Source: Oscillospiraceae bacterium
GTDB lineage: Bacteria > Bacillota > Clostridia > Oscillospirales > Oscillospiraceae
DNA length: 64,000 nt
Direction of reading: 5' to 3'
Assembly: GCA_021201735.1 (NCBI GenBank)
Contig: JAJQEJ010000034.1
Location: forward strand, 1 to 64,000
Made by a program: the position numbers and the translations under genes. The notes beneath the pieces are model-generated. The model saw only the letters and a list, made by a program, of their open reading frames with translations. It made no database searches and had not been told where the DNA came from. This document shows, one piece after another, positions 25,771 to 34,594 of the stretch. Position 1 is the stretch's first letter. Each line of letters starts with the position of its first letter.

Positions 25771-26421
25771 TTATAATATGTCCTGATTCTCCCGCTCATC
25801 CAGCATTTTTTCCAGAAATTCCAGCCGGGAGGAGAGGCTCTGCAGCTCCTTTTGCAGCGGGTCGGTCACGTGGATCTGGTCCACCTGTCCGGCAAAGTCC
25901 ACCTTTTCTCCCGCGATGCGCACCACCCGCGCCGGAACCCCGACCGCGGTGGAGTCGGGCGGCACCTCATTGAGTACCACCGCATTGGCGGCAATGCGCG
26001 CATTCTCGCCCACGGTGAATGGGCCCAAAACCTTCGCCCCTGAGCCGATCAGCACGTTATTGCCGATGGTCGGGTGGCGCTTCCCCTGGTCTTTTCCTGT
26101 GCCGCCAAGGGTCACCCCCTGATAGATCAGCACATCGTCGCCCACCTCGGCGGTCTCGCCGATCACGATACCCATGCCGTGGTCGATCACCAGCCTGCGC
26201 CCGAGCTTTGCGCCGGGGTGAATCTCAATCCCCGTCCAGAAGCGGCTCCACTGGCTGACCATGCGCGCCAGATAGCGCAGGTTATGCCGGAACAGAAAGT
26301 TTGCAACGGAATGGTAGATGGTGGCGTGTACGCCGGGATAGAGCAAAAAGATCTCCACCCGGCTGCGCGCCGCCGGGTCGCGCGCCTGATAGGCCCGCAG
26401 GGTTTCACCCAAACGTGTCAA
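25771..26421 (-). CDS. cysE: Serine O-acetyltransferase
   Basis: Makes O-acetylserine from serine and acetyl-CoA, the carbon skeleton for cysteine. An N-terminal helical part is followed by a left-handed beta-helix with hexapeptide repeats (EIHPGAKLGRRLVIDHGMG, VIGETAEVGDDVLIYQG, GTGKDQGKRHPTIGNNV) carrying the catalytic histidine in IDHGMG. The start is probably TTG at 26421, seven bases after GGGGG. An in-frame GTG at 26439 lies within that purine tract. It is the first gene after the T-box leader and is paired with cysS. Confidence 0.93.
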   Translation of the reverse strand: MTRLGETLRAYQARDPAARSRVEIFLLYPGVHATIYHSVANFLFRHNLRYLARMVSQWSRFWTGIEIHPGAKLGRRLVIDHGMGIVIGETAEVGDDVLIYQGVTLGGTGKDQGKRHPTIGNNVLIGSGAKVLGPFTVGENARIAANAVVLNEVPPDSTAVGVPARVVRIAGEKVDFAGQVDQIHVTDPLQKELQSLSSRLEFLEKMLDERENQDIL

Positions 26422-26456
26422 CTGAATTCCCCCTTGCACATGATAAAACGCCGACC

Positions 26457-26732
26457 AAAAACGCCCCCCGCACCCTGTTGCAGGCGCGAGAGGCGATCAT
26501 TACCGCGGTTCCACTCTCATTTATTACTCCGAATCCGGTAACGGCGGCAAACCGGAGGGCATCTCCTATCCCCCTCGCTCCCGGGTGCAATTGACGCAGT
26601 GTGTCCGCAAAGCCGCTTTCAGCCTCGCGGCGGCTTCTCTCTGTGCGGTTGCCGGTACTGCGCTATATGGTGCGCTCGGGATCGTTCCAATCGCCGCCCG
26701 CACAACAAAACCGTTCATCACGATATTCAGTT
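26457..26732 (-). promoter_or_regulatory. T-box leader (cysteine-responsive) of cysE-cysS
   Basis: The T-box core TGGAACCGCGG reads on the minus strand at 26513-26503. Its antiterminator helix pairs GAGAG (26518-26514) with CTCTC (26492-26488). The competing terminator pairs 26495-26481 with 26476-26462 and is followed by five T's (26461-26457). Upstream lie AGTA and AGAGAGAAG elements of Stem I. A UGC triplet at 26589-26587 followed by A, next to the closing helix of Stem I, is the likely specifier (a cysteine codon). The class is firm and the specifier is inferred. Confidence 0.9.
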
Positions 26733-26738
26733 ATTTTT

Positions 26739-26767
26739 ATCTTAACATGCTTGCAATCTCTTGTCAA
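26739..26767 (-). promoter_or_regulatory. SigA-type promoter for the T-box transcript
   Basis: Minus-strand TTGACA (26767-26762) and TAAGAT (26744-26739) with a 17-base spacer, just past the end of pgsA and ahead of Stem I. Confidence 0.85.
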
Positions 26768-26776
26768 GCAGCGGCG

Positions 26777-27307
26777 TCAAAGGTTTTTCCAATCTATGAC
26801 ATCGGCGTTTTTTACGAAGTATTCTATGCCGGAATAGACCGTTGTGACCAGTATCACGAGCACACATACCCAGTCGAGCAGTATACTCCCAAACGGCACA
26901 AGCATCACACAGAGACAGACCATCGTCGCAGCCGTTTTCACCTTGCCCGACCAGCCCGCCGCGATCACGCGGTTCCCCTCCACCGCGACCAGGCGCAGCG
27001 CGGTCACGGCAAACTCACGCACAAGGACAATCAGAAACGCCCACGCCGCCATTCTCCCGCAGGAGACGAACCAGATCATCGCGGCCATCACAAGCACCTT
27101 GTCCGCCAAGGGGTCCATAAACTTTCCGAAATCGGTCACCTGATTGTAGTGCCGCGCCACATACCCGTCGATAAAATCGGTCACACTGGCAAAAATGAAA
27201 ACAAGCAGCGCGACGAGCATATGGTACGGAAAGTCAATATAGAGTAAAATCATAAAAACCGGAATCATAAAAATGCGCAGCATGGTCAGTTTATTGGCTG
27301 TGTTCAC
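26777..27307 (-). CDS. pgsA: CDP-diacylglycerol-glycerol-3-phosphate 3-phosphatidyltransferase
   Basis: Membrane enzyme of phosphatidylglycerol synthesis, 176 residues with about five hydrophobic segments. The CDP-alcohol phosphatidyltransferase signature is present: DFIDGYVARHYNQVTDFGKF followed by MDPLADKV (DGxxAR...GxxxDxxxD). The start codon is GTG at 27307. It follows rimO by 17 bases, a common pairing in Firmicutes, and closes the yqhQ-to-pgsA gene run. Confidence 0.94.
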   Translation of the reverse strand: MNTANKLTMLRIFMIPVFMILLYIDFPYHMLVALLVFIFASVTDFIDGYVARHYNQVTDFGKFMDPLADKVLVMAAMIWFVSCGRMAAWAFLIVLVREFAVTALRLVAVEGNRVIAAGWSGKVKTAATMVCLCVMLVPFGSILLDWVCVLVILVTTVYSGIEYFVKNADVIDWKNL

Positions 27308-27324
27308 GATAGATCCGCCTTCCC

Positions 27325-28644
27325 TTATTCTTCTCTCTCGCCGGTGAGATCGCCGTCGCGCACGCCAGTGATGCGCACCATGACAAAGGTGCCAGCCTCT
27401 ATTTTTCCACCGTCGGTAAAATAGACCCTGCCGTCAATGTCGGGCGAGTCGGCGTAGGTGCGCCCAACGTAGCAGCCTTCATCCTCGTCAAAGCCCTCAC
27501 AGAGTACCTCCATCGTCTCGCCAAGGCGCATCTCGTTGTACGCGTCCATCACGCGGGACTGCCGGTCTACGAGCAGCTCCACCCGGTGCGCCGCAACCTC
27601 CGGCGGCACCTGAGCGTCCATCGCGGCGGCGGGGGTGCCCTCCTCCGGTGAAAATTGAAATATCCCGGCGCGCTCAATCTGCGCCTCAGTCAAAAAGGCC
27701 GCCAGCTCCTCAAATTCCGCCTCCCCTTCTCCGGGCAGACCGCAGATAATGGAGGTGCGCAGTACCAGCCCCGGCAGACGCGCGCGCAGTTTTTGCAGCA
27801 GGGCGGTGATCTCCGCCTTCGTACTGCGGCGGTTCATGGCTTTGAGTATGGCGTCGTTCACATGCTGAAGCGGAATGTCGATATAGCGCAGAATGTTCGG
27901 CTGCGCGGCGAGCACGTCTATGAGCGCGTCGTCCACCTCGTCCGGATAGAGGTAGTGCAGACGAATCCAGTGAAACGGCAGTGCGCAGAGCGCACACAGC
28001 AAATCACCCAGCCTGCGGCGTCCGTAGAGGTCTAGCCCGTAGCGCGTGATATCCTGCGCCACGACGATCAGCTCTTTTACGCCGCGCGCCGACAGCTCCT
28101 GCGCCTCCGCGAGGAGCGATTCCATGCTCCGGCTGCGGTATTTCCCGCGCAGGGACGGAATGACGCAGTAGGCACAGCGGTTGTCGCACCCCTCGGCGAT
28201 CTTCAGATACGCCACGTAGGGCGGCGTTGTGAGTACCCGCGCGCCGTCCTCGTCAGTACTGTCAATGTCGCCAAAGCAGCGCGGCGTCTCCCCCGCCATC
28301 ACGGACAGGAGCGCCGGGACGATCTCGCTATAACTGCCCGTGCCGAGGATACCGTCCACCTCCGGCAGCTCGGCGCAGATTTCTTCCCCGTACCGCTGGG
28401 ATAGACAGCCCGCAACAAGCAGCTTTTTGAGCCTGCCGCCGTCCTTTAACGCGGCAAGCTCCAGAATGTGGTCAATCGCCTCACTCTTGGCCGACTCAAT
28501 AAACCCACAGGTGTTGAGCACGGCGACATCCGCTCCGTCCGGGTCGGCGCAGAGGGTATGTCCCGCCGCACGCACCAGCGCCATCATCTGCTCCGTATTG
28601 ACCAGATTTTTCGCACAGCCGAGGGAAATAAACGCAACCTTCAA
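27325..28644 (-). CDS. rimO: Ribosomal protein S12 methylthiotransferase RimO
   Basis: Radical SAM methylthiotransferase acting on S12 Asp88. The N-terminal MTTase domain starts SLGCAKNLVNTEQM. The radical SAM cluster motif is CDNRCAYCVIP (CxxxCxxC), and a C-terminal TRAM domain covers about 375-435. GCAKN and the IPSLRGKYRSR segment favour RimO over MiaB. The start is TTG at 28644, about ten bases after AGGGG. Length 439 is normal. Confidence 0.94.
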   Translation of the reverse strand: MKVAFISLGCAKNLVNTEQMMALVRAAGHTLCADPDGADVAVLNTCGFIESAKSEAIDHILELAALKDGGRLKKLLVAGCLSQRYGEEICAELPEVDGILGTGSYSEIVPALLSVMAGETPRCFGDIDSTDEDGARVLTTPPYVAYLKIAEGCDNRCAYCVIPSLRGKYRSRSMESLLAEAQELSARGVKELIVVAQDITRYGLDLYGRRRLGDLLCALCALPFHWIRLHYLYPDEVDDALIDVLAAQPNILRYIDIPLQHVNDAILKAMNRRSTKAEITALLQKLRARLPGLVLRTSIICGLPGEGEAEFEELAAFLTEAQIERAGIFQFSPEEGTPAAAMDAQVPPEVAAHRVELLVDRQSRVMDAYNEMRLGETMEVLCEGFDEDEGCYVGRTYADSPDIDGRVYFTDGGKIEAGTFVMVRITGVRDGDLTGEREE

Positions 28645-28674
28645 AATGGATAAGCCCCTCTTTTAAAAAATATT

Positions 28675-29298
28675 CTACGCATCCGCCGGGTCGGCACCAT
28701 ACCGCCGCAGTCCGGCATTAATATCATCCCAGCGGTATCCTCTGCGCGCAAGGGCGTCGGCGGCGCGCTTCCACTCCCGCCGGTCGCATGGACGTCCGGC
28801 GAGCTTTTTGCGCAGGAACGCGTCAATCGCGTCCTCTGTGCCGCCCGCCTGCTGCAATGCGTCATCCCAGTACATGCGGTCAACGCCGCGCCGGTAGAGC
28901 TCATCACGCAGCTTGCGCTCGCCGTACCCCTTGCCCGCGTAGTGCCTCACCACCGTCACGGCGTAGGCGGCGTCGTCCAGATAGCCGAGCTCCTCCAGCC
29001 GGTCTGCGGCGCGCTCGGCGTGCACAGGCTCACACCGCTCTGAGAGCTTGCGTATCAGCTCCTTGCGGCCATATGGACGGACGGAGAGGAGCTTCAGCGC
29101 ACGCTGCAGCGCCTCCCATTCGGCGACCGCGCGGCGCAGTGCCGTCAGTGTCTCCACGTCCAACTCCATACCGGTATAGAGAGAAAAGGAGACGATCTCC
29201 CGCTCCCCGATCTGCATGACCGTATTGTCTTCCAGCCGCAGCTGCCAGCGCCCGTTGGGCTGATCCGGCGGCGGCGGGGTGAGACTACATATTTTCAT
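28675..29298 (-). CDS. recX: RecA regulatory protein RecX
   Basis: Small helical modulator of RecA filaments, 207 residues, built of three-helix repeats. The second-repeat segment [12 protein letters not shown], the [11 protein letters not shown] segment and [18 protein letters not shown] are characteristic. The ATG at 29298 is used (AGAGG nine bases upstream), so the gene begins inside the last codons of recA. Overlapping recA-recX genes imply translational coupling. Confidence 0.9.
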   Translation of the reverse strand: MKICSLTPPPPDQPNGRWQLRLEDNTVMQIGEREIVSFSLYTGMELDVETLTALRRAVAEWEALQRALKLLSVRPYGRKELIRKLSERCEPVHAERAADRLEELGYLDDAAYAVTVVRHYAGKGYGERKLRDELYRRGVDRMYWDDALQQAGGTEDAIDAFLRKKLAGRPCDRREWKRAADALARRGYRWDDINAGLRRYGADPADA

Positions 29299-30412
29299 CC
29301 GCAAAATCCTCTGCGGACACGTCGACCGCCTGCGCGGCCGGTTTCGCCGCGGCGTCCTTCTTCTCCTCCGGCTTATAGTTGCTCATCAGCTTATACGCGT
29401 TCTCCCGGATGTCCTTTTCTATCTGGGCGGCCACGTCCGGATTATCCTGCAAATACTGCTTAACCGCGTCTCTGCCCTGTCCGATGCGGGTTTCGCCCAT
29501 GGAGAACCACGAGCCGGACTTTTGCACCAGGCCAAGCTGCACCGCCATGTCGGTCATTTCGCCCCATTTGGAAATGCCCTTGCCGTAGAGAATGTCGAAC
29601 TCAGCCTCACGAAACGGCGGGGCCACCTTGTTTTTCACGACCTTTGCGCGCGTGCGGTTGCCGATCATCTCGGTGCCGTTTTTGAGCGTCTCAATCCGGC
29701 GCACGTCAATGCGCACAGAGGCGTAGAATTTAAGCGCCCGCCCGCCGGTGGTCACCTCAGGGTTCCCGTACATCACCCCCACCTTCTCACGCAGCTGGTT
29801 GATGAAGATGACGACGCAATTTGTCTTGGCGACGCAGCCCGCGAGCTTGCGCAGCGCCTGACTCATCAGCCGCGCCAGCAGCCCCACATGGGCGTCGCCC
29901 ATGTCGCCCTCAATCTCGGCGCGCGGCGTCAACGCCGCCACCGAGTCCACCACGACGATATCAATGGCACCGGAGCGCACCAGCGCCTCACAGATTTCAA
30001 GTCCCTGCTCGCCGGTGTCCGGCTGGGAGATGAGCATAGAGTCGATATCCACACCCAGCGCTCTGGCGTAGGTCGGGTCCATCGCATGCTCCGCGTCAAT
30101 ATAGGCGACCTCGCCGCCGCGCTTCTGCGCCTCCGCCACAATGTGCAGGGCAAGGGTGGTCTTGCCGGAGGATTCCGGGCCATAGATCTCTACAATGCGG
30201 CCACGCGGTACGCCGCCGATACCCAGCGCCACATCCAGCGCAAGAGAGCCGGTTGGAATGGCCTCCACCAGAATTTCACTCTTCTCACCCATGCGCATCA
30301 CCGCGCCTTTTCCGTGCACACGCTCGATGTTTTGCAGTGCCGTCTTGAGGGCCTGCTGCTTGTCTGACGCAGGCTCCGGGTGTGCCACCGATAGTTTTTT
30401 CTTCTCTGCCAT
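29285..30412 (-). CDS. recA: Recombinase RecA
   Basis: DNA strand-exchange protein, 375 residues. Walker A is GPESSGKTT, the Walker B region is [14 protein letters not shown], and loop L2 follows [21 protein letters not shown]. The ATG at 30412 (MAEKKK) is preferred because GGAAAGGA lies nine bases before it; the upstream ATG at 30421 abuts that site. No clear LexA (GAACnnnnGTTC) operator is visible in the 42-base gap after prmC. recA therefore seems to be read from the yqhQ promoter, or from an unrecognised one. Confidence 0.97.
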   Translation of the reverse strand: MAEKKKLSVAHPEPASDKQQALKTALQNIERVHGKGAVMRMGEKSEILVEAIPTGSLALDVALGIGGVPRGRIVEIYGPESSGKTTLALHIVAEAQKRGGEVAYIDAEHAMDPTYARALGVDIDSMLISQPDTGEQGLEICEALVRSGAIDIVVVDSVAALTPRAEIEGDMGDAHVGLLARLMSQALRKLAGCVAKTNCVVIFINQLREKVGVMYGNPEVTTGGRALKFYASVRIDVRRIETLKNGTEMIGNRTRAKVVKNKVAPPFREAEFDILYGKGISKWGEMTDMAVQLGLVQKSGSWFSMGETRIGQGRDAVKQYLQDNPDVAAQIEKDIRENAYKLMSNYKPEEKKDAAAKPAAQAVDVSAEDFADENM

Positions 30413-30454
30413 GCATGCCATTCCTTTCCATATACATCCTCTTTATGTAATACG

Positions 30455-31318
30455 TTAATCGTTCGCCGTACCTTCCACCACACGCCAGACACCGTGCGTG
30501 TCCGGATGGGTGAGTATATTTCCAAAGCCGTGCGCTGCAAGAATCATCTCCACGCTTGGTGCCTGCCCCATGCCGACCTCAAACAGCATGACCCCGCCCA
30601 CACGCAGCGCCCGCTTCCACTTCGCAGCAATCGTGCGGTAGAAATCAAGGCCGTCCGGGCCGCCGTCAAGCGCCATATGCGGCTCGAAATCCCGCACGGT
30701 CTGCTCAAGCTGCGCAATCTCACCGCTTTTTATGTAAGGGGGGTTCGACGCAATCACGTCGAACTCCCACAGCGCGGAGGACGGCGCTTCTTTGGCATCC
30801 GCGTGCACGCTTGTCACGCGGCCCAAAAGATCGTTGCGGCGGGTGTTGCGCTTGCATATCTGCACCGCGCGCTCCGACGCGTCGGCAAGCACCACGCGGC
30901 ACGCCGGTACATGCGCGGCGACCGCCAGCCCGATACAGCCGCTCCCGGCGCAGAGGTCGAGCATCCGCGCACTGTCGCCCGCGGCGCGGGTAAGCGCAAT
31001 GGCGCGCGCGGCAAGCACCTCCGAATCCGTCCGCGGCACAAGTACATCGGGCGAAATATCAAGGCCCAGCCCGTAAAACTCCCACTCGCCGATGATGTAC
31101 GCCACCGGCTCTCCTGAGAGCCGCCGCGCAATGAGCTCCCCCGTCCGCTGCTCCACCTGCTCAGAGACGTAGAGCGTATAGTCACGTAAAAATTCGTCGC
31201 GCGTTTTATTCGAGGCGTAGCATATCAGCTCACGCGCCTCCATCTGCGCCCCCTCAATTCCGGCGGCGCGCAGACGGCTTCTGGCGTCCAGATATAGATT
31301 GTTATACGTCGTTGCCAC
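30455..31318 (-). CDS. prmC: Peptide chain release factor N5-glutamine methyltransferase
   Basis: Methylates the GGQ glutamine of release factors RF1/RF2. An N-terminal helical domain is followed by a SAM-binding Rossmann domain with DLCAGSGCIGLAVA and the signature NPPY in VIASNPPYIKSGE. The start is GTG at 31318 (VATTYNN), because AAGGACGTGG precedes it and the resulting 287 residues match the family. The longer frame would run back into yqhQ. Confidence 0.92.
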   Translation of the reverse strand: MATTYNNLYLDARSRLRAAGIEGAQMEARELICYASNKTRDEFLRDYTLYVSEQVEQRTGELIARRLSGEPVAYIIGEWEFYGLGLDISPDVLVPRTDSEVLAARAIALTRAAGDSARMLDLCAGSGCIGLAVAAHVPACRVVLADASERAVQICKRNTRRNDLLGRVTSVHADAKEAPSSALWEFDVIASNPPYIKSGEIAQLEQTVRDFEPHMALDGGPDGLDFYRTIAAKWKRALRVGGVMLFEVGMGQAPSVEMILAAHGFGNILTHPDTHGVWRVVEGTAND

Positions 31319-31368
31319 TGTTCCACGTCCTTCATGGCAGTTTTCGTCCGCGCAGTCTGTGTCTATCG

Positions 31369-32349
31369 TCACCACGTGTCGGTTCCCTTCTCGTCCGGCA
31401 GTACCTCCTGGAGCGCCGCGATACCGACCTCAATCATGCTGTCGTCCGGCTCAAAGGTCGTCCAGCGCTGGATCGCCATCCCGGGCTTGCTCACAATGCG
31501 GCAAAAGAGGTTGTCATGACCGCCCACATAGCGGTTTAGCTCCCCCGTCACCGCAACGATCACCGGCAACAGTAGCAGATGCAGCCCCATCCGCAACCAT
31601 GTGTTGTTGATCTGCAGGGGGGTAAACACAAGCACCGTCACCATGATCGATACGAAAATGACGATAAACAAAAAGCTCGTCCCGCAGCGCGGATGGTGCT
31701 TTGGCTGCTTGCGCACGTTCTCCACCGTCAGCGGTAGTCCCGCCTCGTAGCAAAAGATGGTTTTATGCTCCGCTCCGTGGTAGGAATAGACCCTTCGCAT
31801 ATCCTTGAGCTTAGAAGATGCAATGAGGTATCCAAGGAATATGACAATACGCAGCACACCCTCAATGACACTGCGCACCCAAGATGGCATGGCGGGGATC
31901 AGCCATGCGACGCCGCCGGAAATGAGCGTCGGGAGCAGAATAAACAGCACAACGGAAACCCCAACGCCAATCACCATTGCCAGCGTCATAAAGACCGACA
32001 TCAGTTTTTCATCGCCGAATTTGTTATTGAGCCACTGCTCAAATTTGGAGGGTTCCGTCTCTTCCACATCGTCCTCCGGATAGAATTCCGCCGAATACAT
32101 CAGCGCCTTCACTCCGGTCACCATAGAGACGCAGAAATTCACGACACCGCGAATCAGCGGCCAGCCCAGAATCGGGTACTTGTCCTTGATCAGAGTTCTC
32201 TCTTCGGTTTTTATCTCGAGTTCACCGTCCTGCTTGCGCACGACGACGGATTTCTTTTTCGGGCCCATCATCATGATGCCCTCAATGAGCGCTTGCCCGC
32301 CGATCATCGTGCGGAACTTCGGCTCGGTCTTCTGCTGTTCTTCCGGCAT
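31369..32349 (-). CDS. yqhQ: YqhQ-like DUF1385 membrane protein
   Basis: Protein of 326 residues of the DUF1385 family, with the N-terminal GGQALIEGIMMMGPKKKSVVV segment, several membrane helices (about 115-150, 165-185, 215-265) and the YHGAEHKTIFCYE motif. The function is not established. It is the first gene behind a good promoter and is followed by prmC, as in other Clostridia. AAGGAG precedes the ATG. Confidence 0.9.
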   Translation of the reverse strand: MPEEQQKTEPKFRTMIGGQALIEGIMMMGPKKKSVVVRKQDGELEIKTEERTLIKDKYPILGWPLIRGVVNFCVSMVTGVKALMYSAEFYPEDDVEETEPSKFEQWLNNKFGDEKLMSVFMTLAMVIGVGVSVVLFILLPTLISGGVAWLIPAMPSWVRSVIEGVLRIVIFLGYLIASSKLKDMRRVYSYHGAEHKTIFCYEAGLPLTVENVRKQPKHHPRCGTSFLFIVIFVSIMVTVLVFTPLQINNTWLRMGLHLLLLPVIVAVTGELNRYVGGHDNLFCRIVSKPGMAIQRWTTFEPDDSMIEVGIAALQEVLPDEKGTDTW

Positions 32350-32390
32350 GGTTGTTTCTCCTTAAAATGCGCCAATCAATAATTTTGATG

Positions 32391-32419
32391 ATTATATCAG
32401 ACCGGCGGTAAAATTGCAA
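32391..32419 (-). promoter_or_regulatory. SigA-type promoter for yqhQ-prmC-recA-recX-rimO-pgsA
   Basis: Minus-strand TTGCAA (32419-32414) and TATAAT (32396-32391) are separated by 17 bases, 42 bases before the yqhQ start. Confidence 0.85.
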
Positions 32420-32425
32420 GTGCAT

Positions 32426-33856
32426 TTAGAACTTTTGTTCCGCTTTGAGTCGAATCGTCACAATACACCCGCCCTCCTCGTCCTCGGCGTTCTCAATCTC
32501 AAGCACACCGCCGTGGCGGGTGATAATCTCGTCGCACACCGCAAGTCCGATGCCGGAACCGCGCGCCTTGGCGCTTCCCTTGTAAAACTTCACTTTCACA
32601 TTCGGCAGCTCATCCTCCGGAATGCCCGGCCCATAGTCGCGGATGGTGATGACCGCCTCATCCTTTTCGCAGTGAATCGCCGTATCAATCCGCCCGCCCG
32701 CACCGCCGTGCTTTGCCGCGTTGTCGAGCAGGTTGCAAAAGACCTGCCGCAGCCGCTCCGGGTCGCCGTTCATGGGGGCAAATTCCTCCTCGCAGTCGGT
32801 ATGCTGCAGGGTGATGCCCTCGTGCCGGAAGAACTCCCGATAGGTGTAGACCGCGTCCTCTAGCTCCGCTTTAATATCCATCGGCGCAACGGAGAGGTTA
32901 AAGCGTCCGTCTTCGATCCGGGAAAACTCCAGAAGCTCCTCCACCATGTTCGTGAGGCGTCGCGCCTCCGAGACAATGATACCCATCCCCTTGCGCACGT
33001 CGTCCGCATCGCGCACCTCGCCGTTCATGATGGTCTCCGCCCAGCCGTTGATTGCGGTGAGGGGCGTGCGCAGCTCATGGGATACGGACGCGATAAACTC
33101 GTTTTGCACCTTTTCCGACGAGTCGATTTTCTGTGACATATCGTTAATGGCGTCCGTCAGATCGCCGATTTCATCGTCATATTTCTTTTCAATCTGCACG
33201 CCGTAGCTCCCGGCTGCAATGCTCTTTGTGATTTCGGTAATGCCGGTCACCGGCTCAATGACAATCTTGTCCACAAAATAGCGGTTGGAGAAGTAGATCA
33301 GCGCCAACAGGCCCACGCCCACTGCCGTTGCAATCAGGACAATAATCATGAGCTGGCGATCCACACGCTCCAGTGAGGTGACACAGCGCACCACCGTCAG
33401 CGCCTTGCCGTCCACAATGTAGGGGCAGGAGACCGCCATAATGCGCTCCCCTGTCTCCGCGTCATTGCCCGTCCAAAAGGTGATCTGCGGATACTTCTCA
33501 TCCAGCGCACCCGCAATATCGGGCGTGCCCGGCTTGGTGTTTGCCATCAGTCCAAAGCTGGAAAAGCGGACTGCCCCGGTGGTGTCGATGAACTGTAGCT
33601 CAAATTTATTGTCGTCGCTCCCGCTCCCCGATGCGTACAGCGCCGCCATATCCTGATAATACGCCGTTTCCGTGCGGTAGATGCTGATAAACCCGACCAC
33701 GCTCTCCGCTTTTGACTTGAGCCCTACCCGCATGCCGGAATAATAGTAGGCCGCCATCGCAACCGAAAAGGCCAGTACCGCAAGCAGAACGATGACAAGC
33801 ACAGTTCCCACAGAGCTAACGACCCAGCGCCTGCGCAGTCCTCTGAATTTTCTCAA
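32426..33856 (-). CDS. Two-component sensor histidine kinase
   Basis: Membrane sensor kinase of 476 residues. The first membrane helix is at about 13-40, an extracytoplasmic sensor region at about 41-165, and the second helix at about 168-190. A HAMP domain follows (about 192-245). The dimerisation domain carries the phosphoacceptor His in SHELRTPLTAINGW. The ATPase domain shows the N box NLLDNAAKHG and the G boxes GPGIPED and GSGIGLAV. The start is probably TTG at 33856. It lies 19 bases after its response regulator. The signal sensed is unknown. Confidence 0.93.
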   Translation of the reverse strand: MRKFRGLRRRWVVSSVGTVLVIVLLAVLAFSVAMAAYYYSGMRVGLKSKAESVVGFISIYRTETAYYQDMAALYASGSGSDDNKFELQFIDTTGAVRFSSFGLMANTKPGTPDIAGALDEKYPQITFWTGNDAETGERIMAVSCPYIVDGKALTVVRCVTSLERVDRQLMIIVLIATAVGVGLLALIYFSNRYFVDKIVIEPVTGITEITKSIAAGSYGVQIEKKYDDEIGDLTDAINDMSQKIDSSEKVQNEFIASVSHELRTPLTAINGWAETIMNGEVRDADDVRKGMGIIVSEARRLTNMVEELLEFSRIEDGRFNLSVAPMDIKAELEDAVYTYREFFRHEGITLQHTDCEEEFAPMNGDPERLRQVFCNLLDNAAKHGGAGGRIDTAIHCEKDEAVITIRDYGPGIPEDELPNVKVKFYKGSAKARGSGIGLAVCDEIITRHGGVLEIENAEDEEGGCIVTIRLKAEQKF

Positions 33857-33875
33857 TGTACTTCACCCGTTTTTC

Positions 33876-34562
33876 CTAGAGTCCCCACTTGTAGCCATAG
33901 CCCCACACAGTCGTGATATAAGCCGGATTGGTTGGATCATCCTCAATTTTAATGCGTAGCCTGCGGACATTCACATCCACAATCTTCAACTCGCCAAAAT
34001 AATCTCTGCCCCATACCGCGTCCAATATCTCCTCGCGGGAGAGGGCTTTGCCGGGGTTATCCATAAAGAGCTTGACAATGGAATACTCTATCTGTGTGAG
34101 TTTCACCCGCTGCCCGTTCTTTTCGAGCGTGCGGTTGCGGGTATTGAGCAGAAAGGGCGGCTGGCTGACCTGCGCGGCATCCGGCTCCTGCTCGCCGCCG
34201 GTGCGGCGGTAGAGCGCGTCAATCCGCGCCGTGAGCTCCGCCGGCGAAAACGGCTTTGTCACATAGTCGTCCGCGCCGGTCATCAGGCCGGTCACCTTGT
34301 CCATCTCCTGTGTGCGTGCGGTTAACATAATAATACCAATCTTGTTGTCTCCCGCGCGGATGCGGCGGCAGACCTCAAAGCCGTCCATATCGGGCAGCAT
34401 GATGTCGAGCAGCGCAACCTTAATATCGGGGTTGCGCGCAATCTGCTCAAGCGCCTCCTCACCGGTTGCCGCCTCAATCGCCTCGTACCCGGCACGTTTC
34501 AAGTTAATAACCACGAAGCTGCGGATGTTTGCCTCATCTTCCAGTACCAATACTTTTTTCAT
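33876..34562 (-). CDS. OmpR/PhoB-family response regulator
   Basis: Receiver domain (1-120) with acidic pocket EDE at 8-10, phosphoacceptor Asp53 in LLDIMLPDMDG, and the conserved lysine in VTKPFSPAEL. The C-terminal winged helix (about 135-228) has the VWGRDYFGELKIVDVNVRRLR recognition region. It regulates transcription when phosphorylated by the kinase downstream. It follows the lipoprotein gene by 32 bases, so the lipoprotein is a likely partner or target. Confidence 0.95.
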   Translation of the reverse strand: MKKVLVLEDEANIRSFVVINLKRAGYEAIEAATGEEALEQIARNPDIKVALLDIMLPDMDGFEVCRRIRAGDNKIGIIMLTARTQEMDKVTGLMTGADDYVTKPFSPAELTARIDALYRRTGGEQEPDAAQVSQPPFLLNTRNRTLEKNGQRVKLTQIEYSIVKLFMDNPGKALSREEILDAVWGRDYFGELKIVDVNVRRLRIKIEDDPTNPAYITTVWGYGYKWGL

Positions 34563-34594
34563 TTTTATGAAACATCCCCTTAATCCGACAGAAA

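Noticed and set aside
30420-30490. Possible LexA/SOS operator before recA
   Set aside because: CGAAC occurs at the end of prmC but without a GTTCG partner at the right distance; no full dyad was found.
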